Assembly: GCA_017304125.1 (NCBI GenBank)
Contig: JAFKLV010000105.1
Span: 1 to 6,459, forward strand
Direction: 5' to 3'
Length of the DNA stretch: 6,459 nucleotides
Source of the DNA: Sphingomonadales bacterium
Lineage (GTDB): Bacteria; Pseudomonadota; Alphaproteobacteria; Sphingomonadales; Sphingomonadaceae
Each line of letters starts with the position of its first letter. Position 1 is the stretch's first letter. Below, one piece after another: positions 1 through 4,691 of this stretch. The notes under the pieces are model-generated. The model was not told the origin of the DNA, made no database searches, and saw only the letters and a list, made by a program, of their open reading frames with translations. A program made the position numbers and the translations under genes.

Positions 1-651
1 GATCAGCCCGCCGACCGGGGCGCGATAGACCGTCGCCGGCTGAGTCGCATTGCCGTCACCGCGGCCGAAAATCGCCAGATGATTCTCCGCCGCACGCACC
101 GCCGATTGCGCAGTGCGCGCGGCCGATTGCGCGGCGACCAGATCGGCCTGCGCCTGTTTGTAATCCTTCAGCGCGCCACCCGCGGTTTCGTAGATCGCCT
201 TTTGCCGCGTGGCATTCGCCTCCGCGATCCGCAGCGCTTCTGTGCTGCTCGCCTGTTGCGCGGTGGCGGCGGCGAGGGTGTTGCGCGCGTCGACCATCTC
301 CGGCGACGCGATGCGCAGCAGCGGCTGGCCCTGCGCAACGCGCTGACCGGGCTCGACAAAGACCGCGATCACCTGCCCCGAAAAGGGCAGCAGCACCGGG
401 GTGCTGCGGTCGCCATCGACCGCGATCGCGCCGCTCGCACGGATCAGCGTCTCGTCAGCGCCGCTCCGCACCGGGGCGATCGTCAGCTGCGCGAGCTGCT
501 CCGGCGTCGGTCGATCTGCGCCGGCCGGGAAGTTCTCCGGTGGCGTCGGGTTTGGCGTCAGCAAGGCGCGCGCGCCGGCGATCAGCAGCAGCAGCGCGAC
601 CAGCGCGACCGCGACAACGCCGATCAGCCGCAGCTGCGCGCCGTTGCTCAT
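1..651 (-). CDS. RND efflux periplasmic adaptor subunit (HlyD/CusB/CzcB-like), 3'-truncated by window edge
   Basis: Reading the minus strand from an ATG at 651 gives 217 residues open to the left edge, so the C-terminus is missing. Residues about 7-30 form one hydrophobic segment, a membrane anchor or uncleaved signal. Residues 84-115 match the first half of a lipoyl/barrel-sandwich domain (VLLPFSGQVIAVFVEPGQRV, then GQPLLRI). Residues about 119-193 are an Ala/Gln/Glu-rich coiled-coil hairpin, and YRAPVGGLI at 209-217 starts the returning lipoyl half. This order is typical of the membrane-fusion protein of tripartite RND pumps, which links the inner-membrane pump to the outer-membrane channel. 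The LTIAPVR motif before the lipoyl part suggests the CusB/CzcB metal-efflux branch, but the substrate cannot be decided here. The pump gene is presumably beyond the left edge. The frame stays open upstream, and a TTG at 699 would add MTDEPASIPPLPAARI, a credible cytoplasmic N-terminus. Neither start has a strong ribosome site, so the start is uncertain. Confidence 0.88.
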   Translation of the reverse strand, partial: MSNGAQLRLIGVVAVALVALLLLIAGARALLTPNPTPPENFPAGADRPTPEQLAQLTIAPVRSGADETLIRASGAIAVDGDRSTPVLLPFSGQVIAVFVEPGQRVAQGQPLLRIASPEMVDARNTLAAATAQQASSTEALRIAEANATRQKAIYETAGGALKDYKQAQADLVAAQSAARTAQSAVRAAENHLAIFGRGDGNATQPATVYRAPVGGLI

Positions 652-730
652 GATACGGGCCGCCGGCAACGGCGGGATGGAGGCTGGTTCGTCGGTCAAG
701 CGGCCCTGCGCACAATTAGGGTTGATACCA

Positions 731-760
731 TCGTCGCCTCCCGGCGAGGCCGGGCTCCCC
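731..760. repeat. GC-rich palindrome, possibly a degenerate REP-like element
   Basis: CCCGGC (740-745) pairs with GCCGGG (749-754) around a GAG loop. An overlapping alternative pairs GCCTC (736-740) with GAGGC (746-750), so the two hairpins exclude each other. The element sits in the divergent region between the efflux adaptor and the sensor kinase. It resembles the short CCCGGCGAAGGCCGGG-type dispersed palindromes I associate with sphingomonad genomes, but only one copy is visible here, so repeat status is inferred. It could instead be a leader structure of the efflux transcript. Confidence 0.35.
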
Positions 761-888
761 CTACTATCCAAGGCTTACAGAGACATTACGTCCCGGCCAC
801 GGCATATCTTGAGTGAGCTGTCGAAGTAAGGCGCGCGTAAGCAAGCATCGGCAAGCGTGTGTCGGTCGATATCTGCCTGGAATTGATC

Positions 889-1767
889 GTGACGCCCGTG
901 ATCAAACGCCCGCTGCTGCTGTCCGCCGGCGCGATCGTGCTGGTAACCGCCGTAACGCTGGGCGGCCTACACCTCGCACCCGATCGGCCGTGGCTGTTGT
1001 GCATCTTCATGGCGCTCGCCTTCGTCGTCGTCGCGGGCGGCGCGGGGCGCGGACCGGCGCTGACCAGCGTCGCGGTGGGCGGGCTCGAACTCGCCTTCGT
1101 CCTGCCCGGCGACGGCTTTGCGGTGACCGATCCCGACGACGCTCTGGGGCTGATCGCGACGATCGCGCTGGGCCTGATCGCGGCATGGTATGTCGGGCGG
1201 CGCAACCGCCAGCGCGATGCGCTCGCCGCCGATCTCGCCGACGCCCGCAACGCGCAGGAACGGACCGCGGCGCTGCTGCGCGAACTGTCGCACCGGCTGT
1301 CCAACGATCTCGCGATGCTCGTGTCGAGCACCTCCCTGATGCGCCAGAGCGCCGCCACCCCGGAGGTCGCCGCCGCGCTGGACAGCGTGGCGTCGCGCAT
1401 CGTGGTGCTGAGCCGGGTCTATCAACGGCTGCGCCTCGAAGAGGCCGAGCGCGAAACCGTCGAGATCGCAGCCTTTCTCGGCAATCTGTGCGACGATATG
1501 CGGCAAAGCCGGTTCAACCTGCGCCCGGTCGCGCTGCGGCTGGAGATCGACGAATGCCGCCTGCCCTTGTCGCAAGCGGTGATCCTCGGGCTGATCACCA
1601 ATGAATTGCTGACCAATATCGCGAAGCACGCTTATCCTGACGACCGCCCCGGCAACGTCAGCGTCCGGCTGCGCCCGCATCCGTTCCGCCCAGACGCAAT
1701 GCAACTCAGCGTCGCCGACGACGGCGTGGGCTATACCCCGCCCGACGGCGACGGCGCGCGGATGTGA
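889..1767 (+). CDS. DUF4118/HisKA_2-type sensor histidine kinase, truncated by an in-frame TGA
   Basis: The product is a membrane sensor kinase of 292 residues from the GTG at 889. About four membrane helices (roughly 7-27, 35-51, 55-72, 84-103) match the DUF4118 pattern: a GGxGxGP turn, then FVLPGDGFAVTDPDD, then a hydrophobic helix ending in basic residues. A HisKA_2 dimerisation domain follows, with phospho-acceptor H135 in RELSHRLSNDL. The ATPase domain shows an N box (ITNELLTNIAKHAYP, 236-250) and a G1 box (VADDGVG, 275-281). The TGA at 1765-1767 stops the protein just where the G2 box and last helix should follow, and that missing part is readable in the same frame downstream. No cognate response regulator is visible. 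The start is unsure: an in-frame GTG at 859 would add ten residues, a GTG at 898 would remove three, and none has a strong ribosome site. The gene is either a recent pseudogene, a truncated kinase, or the TGA is a sequencing error. Confidence 0.85.
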   Translation: MTPVIKRPLLLSAGAIVLVTAVTLGGLHLAPDRPWLLCIFMALAFVVVAGGAGRGPALTSVAVGGLELAFVLPGDGFAVTDPDDALGLIATIALGLIAAWYVGRRNRQRDALAADLADARNAQERTAALLRELSHRLSNDLAMLVSSTSLMRQSAATPEVAAALDSVASRIVVLSRVYQRLRLEEAERETVEIAAFLGNLCDDMRQSRFNLRPVALRLEIDECRLPLSQAVILGLITNELLTNIAKHAYPDDRPGNVSVRLRPHPFRPDAMQLSVADDGVGYTPPDGDGARM

Positions 1768-1878
1768 CAGCGACTGATCGCCGCACTCGCCTCGCAACTC
1801 GGCGGCGATATCGCGGTCACCCGCCGCGACGGACAGACGATCGCGACGTTGCACTTTCCGCTGACGGCGGGGCGGTGA
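1768..1878 (+). pseudogene. Detached C-terminus of the histidine-kinase ATPase domain
   Basis: In the same frame as the kinase at 889-1767, directly after its TGA, 36 codons encode QRLIAALASQLGGDIAV, an RRDGQT turn and IATLHFPLTAGR before a TGA at 1876-1878. This is the usual final helix and strands of a HATPase_c domain (family form: RLVxALxxQLGG, then GTxxxxxFP). Its good conservation implies the interruption is recent, is read through, or is an error. There is no sensible start of its own, so independent translation is unlikely. Confidence 0.8.
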
Positions 1879-2059
1879 GCGGGGGAGCGGTTTAGCGACG
1901 CTCTGCCCAAGCGGACTGGTTGGTGCGGATAGCCGCGCGAGATCGAAGCCAAGTTCATGATAAAGAGCAAAACAAGCTAGCAGCACCTTACGTTATCGGC
2001 AGTCGCTTTCCTACAGCATGTTCCTTCCGGTATGTTAAAAATATCCTGGAGTTGCTGCC

Positions 2060-3037
2060 ATGACGGAAAATTATTCGTTTTCTACATCTCGCAAGGAACG
2101 GATCGCGTTTGGAATCTATCTTCGAACTGGAAGGAAAGTCATTTTTTCCGACGACACCGACCTAGAAATCAAATCCAACCCTTGGCACGATCCCGAAACG
2201 GGCCGATTTACTTTTAAGGGCCAGGGAAAATATTATACTCATGGCGGAGCCGCACAGACGGATAAAAATTCCGAAAAACCTAATAAAAATCAACGCGATC
2301 TGCAAACTAGTGACGCAAAAAAAAGCAAGTCCGACAATAAGATTAATGAAATTCAGGAGGACGAATCAAAGTATATTCCGTATCTCTCAGAAATTCATAA
2401 CAAGCTCATCCAATTATCTGGAAAATATCCTCCACGATCAGTAACAAAGGAATGGAGCGCTTCAGATATAGCAAATTGGCAGATAGACAAATTAATGCTA
2501 GGAAATGGAAACGAAGAGGTATTCAAATTTAAGAGGCAATGGGTCAGAGGATACAGGGATTCCATAAAAAAGGCGGCAGATATCTTTGACTTGCCACCAG
2601 AATTGGTGGCAGGAGTAGCATTTATCGAGGTCGGAGGAGACCCGCTAGAAATAGACAAGATAGCATATAGTGTCAGAATTGATAATTCCAAAGATAAAAC
2701 TTCATTCGGAAATGTTAGCATTCAATTAAGAAGAGCTGCAGAGTCTTTGAATTACGGAACAGGTTATCAATTAACAGAATCCCAGCGCAGAATGATACTA
2801 TCATCGATCGAAAATTCACAATTTAGCATTTTTCTTGCAGCTAAACACCTATCTGACCTCAGGGATCTAGATTTCAAAGGAACAAAAGCATCTGATATGA
2901 ACAAAAATCAGATAGAGACAATCGCTGCAAGATATAACTTTGGCACAGAAGTGCCACTTGATAAAATGCAAAGCAAACTCGGATACGGAAGAAATGTTAC
3001 AAAAAGATGGAATGAATTGAGAAATCTAATAAAATAG
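2060..3037 (+). CDS. Lysozyme/lytic-transglycosylase-like (SLT-fold) protein, putative peptidoglycan-acting effector
   Basis: This is a 325-residue protein starting at an ATG eight bases after a GGAG (2048-2051). I do not recognise a named family, but the C-terminal half follows the order of SLT/GH23 muramidases: an amphipathic helix (WVRGYRDSIKKAADIF, 161-176); PPELVAGVAFIEVGGDP (179-195), with E190 at the place of the catalytic glutamate; SFGNVSIQL (215-223), resembling the GxMQI strand; IFLAAKHLSDL (257-267), resembling the NIxxGxxYLxxL helix; and IAARYNFG (288-295), resembling AAYNxG. The likely target is therefore peptidoglycan. There is no signal peptide or membrane segment, so export would need a dedicated secretion route or lysis. 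Residues 1-62 carry NPWHDPETGRFTFKGQG, a short Gly/aromatic motif of unknown role. Residues about 63-105 are a polar, Lys/Asn-rich, probably disordered linker. Codon use is AT-rich, unlike the neighbours, which suggests transfer. The membrane protein 13 bases downstream is a natural partner. The fold is fairly sure; the toxin role is inferred. Confidence 0.7.
   Translation: MTENYSFSTSRKERIAFGIYLRTGRKVIFSDDTDLEIKSNPWHDPETGRFTFKGQGKYYTHGGAAQTDKNSEKPNKNQRDLQTSDAKKSKSDNKINEIQEDESKYIPYLSEIHNKLIQLSGKYPPRSVTKEWSASDIANWQIDKLMLGNGNEEVFKFKRQWVRGYRDSIKKAADIFDLPPELVAGVAFIEVGGDPLEIDKIAYSVRIDNSKDKTSFGNVSIQLRRAAESLNYGTGYQLTESQRRMILSSIENSQFSIFLAAKHLSDLRDLDFKGTKASDMNKNQIETIAARYNFGTEVPLDKMQSKLGYGRNVTKRWNELRNLIK
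2592..2611 (+). other. Perfect 8-bp hairpin inside the lysozyme-like gene
   Basis: TGCCACCA (2592-2599) pairs fully with TGGTGGCA (2604-2611) around a GAAT loop, within the codons for LPPELVAG just before the proposed catalytic glutamate. A second perfect hairpin, TGGCAC/GTGCCA with an AGAA loop, lies at 2941-2956. Both are strong for such AT-rich sequence; a function is not shown. Confidence 0.4.
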
Positions 3038-3050
3038 GGCATTCATCAAG

Positions 3051-3356
3051 ATGAGATGGAAATTAGGAATTTCAATCTTTCTCGTATCCACTCTCTTCTG
3101 GATAGGATCAATGGGTGTGGATCCTTATACGACATGGGGCGTCGAGCAAGAACGTGTTCGCCCCAGCGTAGCGCGCCTCATTGGGCAATTCGCAACGATA
3201 TCCTTCGCCCTCTCCGCAGCATCGGGCCTGACCATATATCACCGCAGCGGAAACATCCGCCGCTGGACAGGAATCGTCTTCGCCCCATTCCTACTTTTCT
3301 TCGGCGGAACCGCGCTGGCCCGCTCGATATGGATCTGGTTTGACGTGCTGGGCTGA
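3051..3356 (+). CDS. Small three-helix membrane protein, possible partner/immunity protein
   Basis: The product is 101 residues with no family I recognise. Hydrophobic segments lie at about 4-22, 42-62 and 72-90. A polar loop between the first two (VDPYTTWGVEQERVRP) and a basic turn (YHRSGNIRRW, 63-72) suggest a cytoplasmic turn before the third helix. The protein ends in an aromatic WIWFDVLG. It starts 13 bases after the lysozyme-like gene stops, with only a weak TAGGG (3034-3038) as ribosome site, so translation is probably coupled. Base composition rises along the gene from AT-rich to GC-rich. The last 66 bases are antisense to the mutT end. A small membrane protein directly after a wall-active enzyme could protect the producer, help export (holin-like), or be unrelated. 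The reading frame is convincing as a real membrane protein; the role is a guess. Confidence 0.65.
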   Translation: MRWKLGISIFLVSTLFWIGSMGVDPYTTWGVEQERVRPSVARLIGQFATISFALSAASGLTIYHRSGNIRRWTGIVFAPFLLFFGGTALARSIWIWFDVLG

Positions 3357-3782
3357 ACGTTTCGCCGACGCTCGCCGCTCCTTCAACGCCTCGACCAGCA
3401 CCACGTCCGCCGGCGGCATCGGCAACGCAGCGAGCGCGGCGGGCACGTCCCAGCATAGCGCCGCCGCCTCGATCGCGCGCGGCGCCCCCTCCCAACGATG
3501 GCATAGATAGAGCAACAGGATCAGATGCCGCTCCCCGCCCGCCGGCTGGCTGGCGAAGGCGAAGGGCGACAGATCATCCGGCGTGACGGCGATGCCAAGC
3601 TCCTCGGCGAGTTCGCGGCACAAGGCCTGCTCGGGCGTTTCTCCACGCTCCACCTTGCCGCCGGGGAATTCCCACAGCCCGGCATGCGCCTTACCCACGG
3701 GGCGCTGCTGCATCAGGTAGCGCCCCTGATCGTCGGACAGCGCCACCGCAACGACGGGAAGTATTTCAGTCAGATTGGTCAT
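3291..3782 (-). CDS. mutT: MutT-type Nudix hydrolase (8-oxo-dGTP diphosphatase)
   Basis: This is a 163-residue Nudix enzyme that cleaves oxidised nucleotides such as 8-oxo-dGTP to the monophosphate, preventing A-to-C transversions. The Nudix box is perfect, G42-x5-E48-x7-R56-E-L-x-E60-E61-x-G63-I, and binds the catalytic metal ions. Flanking signatures RYLMQQRPVGKAHAGLWEFP (21-40) and the later W-D-V-P (111-114) are typical of MutT. The usual MutT length is about 130-140 residues, and here the natural end is expected near ALKERRASA (about 140). The remaining residues (143-163, basic and low complexity) are encoded antisense to the membrane-protein gene 3051-3356, so the tail looks acquired when the neighbouring cassette arrived. 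The start is an ATG at 3782 with a weak ribosome site. It diverges from the first pilin gene. Confidence 0.92.
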   Translation of the reverse strand: MTNLTEILPVVAVALSDDQGRYLMQQRPVGKAHAGLWEFPGGKVERGETPEQALCRELAEELGIAVTPDDLSPFAFASQPAGGERHLILLLYLCHRWEGAPRAIEAAALCWDVPAALAALPMPPADVVLVEALKERRASAKRSAQHVKPDPYRAGQRGSAEEK

Positions 3783-3854
3783 GTCGACACTTCGTTAAGC
3801 CTATTCTGTCATCCGGGGGTCATGTCCCGCGAGCGATCGGAAAGAAATACCGGC

Positions 3855-4028
3855 ATGCGTTTCTTCACCGTGCGCCTCATGTCCGATCAGCGCGGCGCCA
3901 CGGCAATCGAATACGGCCTGATCGTGGCGGTCATCGTGATCGCGCTGATCGCCGGATTCCAGAACCTGGCATCAGTCACCACCGGCATGTGGAATAACGT
4001 CAACAGTGCGGTGACAAACGCCCATTGA
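3855..4028 (+). CDS. flp: Flp/Fap-type (Tad) pilin, divergent paralogue
   Basis: This 57-residue prepilin has a short basic leader (MRFFTVRLMSDQRG) and the class IVb prepilin cleavage motif G14|ATAIEYGL, with Glu at +5 and Tyr at +6 of the mature protein. A single hydrophobic helix (about 20-35) and a short polar C-terminus follow. Such proteins are cut by a TadV-type peptidase and assembled by the Tad machinery into thin adhesive pili; no tad gene is in this window. It differs clearly from the two near-identical pilins downstream (QNLASVTTGMWNNVNSAVTN against QLNxTFNNVxxNMKA), so it may be a minor pilin. The ATG at 3855 is chosen because GGAAAG (3838-3843) sits upstream at good distance. An in-frame ATG at 3822 would lengthen the leader by 11 residues. 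Confidence 0.88.
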   Translation: MRFFTVRLMSDQRGATAIEYGLIVAVIVIALIAGFQNLASVTTGMWNNVNSAVTNAH

Positions 4029-4044
4029 GCGGGAGCCCCTTTTT

Positions 4045-4060
4045 TTAAACCTTCATCAAC
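4045..4060 (+). promoter_or_regulatory. CtrA-like binding site upstream of the second pilin gene
   Basis: TTAA-N7-TCAAC matches the alphaproteobacterial CtrA consensus TTAA-N7-TTAAC with one mismatch. It lies 102 bases before the pilin ATG. A CCTA starts 24 bases from the box start (4069), at the same offset as in the duplicate downstream, and may belong to the -10 region. Known precedent: CtrA activates pilA in Caulobacter. Confidence 0.5.
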
Positions 4061-4146
4061 TCCGGTGACCTATTTCCGCGCATTGGGTTGGGGGGAGTCC
4101 AATCCGGCCGGGAGAGTTCGACTCTAGAGACGACCGGAGACACGAA

Positions 4147-4314
4147 ATGCAGAAATTTCGTACTTTGCGGAAAGACGCGAAGGGCGCGACGGCGATCGAA
4201 TATGGCCTGATCGCCGCGCTGATCGCGGTGGCTGCGATTACCGCGATGCAGAGCCTGGGCGCGCAGCTCAACACCACCTTCAACAACGTCGCCAACAACA
4301 TGAAGGCCTCGTAA
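4147..4314 (+). CDS. flp: Flp/Fap-type (Tad) pilin, tandem copy 1
   Basis: A 55-residue prepilin: leader MQKFRTLRKDAKG, cleavage site G13|ATAIEYGL with E18 and Y19, a hydrophobic helix (about 19-34), then an amphipathic tail ending NNVANNMKAS. It is the structural subunit expected to build Tad/Flp pili for surface attachment. GGAG (4136-4139) lies seven bases before the ATG. It differs at about ten positions from the copy at 4444-4611. Transcription probably starts from its own promoter below the CtrA-like box at 4045. A weak GCGGC/GCCGC hairpin (4315-4335) follows the stop without a T-tract, so read-through into the next copy is likely. Confidence 0.93.
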   Translation: MQKFRTLRKDAKGATAIEYGLIAALIAVAAITAMQSLGAQLNTTFNNVANNMKAS

Positions 4315-4338
4315 GCGGCTGTTCGCGCACGCCGCCTC

Positions 4339-4354
4339 TTAAACATTCCTCAAC
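4339..4354 (+). promoter_or_regulatory. CtrA-like binding site upstream of the third pilin gene
   Basis: A second TTAA-N7-TCAAC, 105 bases before the pilin ATG, is retained in both duplicated units although the surrounding leader has diverged. The CCTA at 4363 keeps the 24-base offset seen in the first copy. Conservation of the box between copies is the main argument for function. Confidence 0.5.
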
Positions 4355-4443
4355 TTCAGCAGCCTAACGCTTTCCGGGCTGGATGGGGGGCCTCCCGATC
4401 CGGTCGGGTGACTGAAGCTTTGGAATACGACTGGAGATACGAA

Positions 4444-4611
4444 ATGCAGAAGATTCGCACGTTCCTGAAGAACTCGAAGGGCGCGACCGCCATCGAATAC
4501 GGCCTGATCGCTGCGCTGATCGCGGTTGCCGCGATCGCCGCGATGCAGGGCCTGGGCAGCCAGCTCAACAAGACCTTCAACAACGTCTCGAGCAACATGA
4601 AGGCCAACTAA
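4444..4611 (+). CDS. flp: Flp/Fap-type (Tad) pilin, tandem copy 2
   Basis: A 55-residue prepilin with leader MQKIRTFLKNSKG, cleavage site G13|ATAIEYGL, one hydrophobic helix and tail NNVSSNMKAN. It is nearly identical to the preceding copy in leader and helix, with changes concentrated in the exposed tail. GGAG (4433-4436) is seven bases before the ATG. It ends the pilin group and is followed directly by a strong terminator, so it is the last gene of the transcript. A Tad assembly cluster must be elsewhere in the genome. Confidence 0.93.
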   Translation: MQKIRTFLKNSKGATAIEYGLIAALIAVAAIAAMQGLGSQLNKTFNNVSSNMKAN

Positions 4612-4627
4612 GCCTTCGCGTTCAGAC

Positions 4628-4684
4628 GGAAAACAGGGGGGCGGCGAACTTCGGTTCGCTGCCCTTTCCTTTTGCCCTGTTTCC
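4628..4684 (+). terminator. Nested hairpin terminator after the pilin genes, probably bidirectional
   Basis: The inner stem GGGCGGCGAAC (4639-4649) pairs with GTTCGCTGCCC (4654-4664), 11 bp with one G-U pair, around a TTCG tetraloop, followed by TTTCCTTTT (4665-4673). An outer repeat AAACAGGG (4631-4638) / CCCTGTTT (4675-4682) encloses it. The convergent dehydratase gene ends at 4692, so the same element can stop transcripts from both sides. Confidence 0.88.
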
Positions 4685-4691
4685 TTCGCCC

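Larger units (their letters stand above)
1960..3356. other. AT-rich, probably horizontally acquired two-gene cassette
   Basis: Flanking DNA is strongly GC-rich, whereas about 1960-3050 is visibly AT-rich (many AAA/AAT/ATA codons, low G/C at third positions). Composition climbs back through the second gene and is fully GC-rich by about 3200. No transposase, integrase, tRNA or clear terminal repeat is visible, so the boundaries are set by composition only. The right edge cuts into the 3' end of mutT. It probably arrived by recombination, with the vector unknown. Confidence 0.6.
4045..4611 (+). repeat. Tandem duplication of a pilin gene with its promoter region (period about 295 bp)
   Basis: Two units (4045-4314 and 4339-4611) correspond along their whole length: TTAAAC-N-TTC-N-TCAACT at 4045 and 4339, a run of six G at 4090-4095 and 4385-4390, a GATCCGG/AATCCGG block, a GGAGANACGAAATGCAGA start region, and 55-codon pilin genes. 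The starts are 297 bases apart. Coding regions are more conserved than leaders, which suggests an old duplication under selection. Confidence 0.85.

Noticed and set aside
79..829. Plus-strand open frames opposite the efflux adaptor
   Set aside because: They are Arg-rich, low-complexity translations; the minus-strand frame gives a clear membrane-fusion protein.
1765..1767. TGA as a selenocysteine codon in the kinase
   Set aside because: Histidine kinases are not known selenoproteins, the site is in the flexible ATP lid, and no clear SECIS-like stem follows directly.
967..1986. Long minus-strand open frame of 339 codons opposite the kinase
   Set aside because: It is an antisense shadow of GC-rich coding DNA with no recognisable domain; the plus frame has complete kinase motifs.
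1897..3373. GACGCTC at 1897-1903 and 3367-3373 as a possible target-site duplication around the cassette
   Set aside because: Seven bases common in GC-rich DNA, with imperfect flanks and poor agreement with the left composition boundary; probably chance.
4031..4046. GGGAGCCCC followed by seven T as a terminator after the first pilin
   Set aside because: The stem is only three base pairs, and the T-run merges into the CtrA-like box; too weak to call.
4111..4126. AGAGT/ACTCT hairpin in the leader of the second pilin
   Set aside because: It is not kept in the duplicated leader, so function is unlikely.
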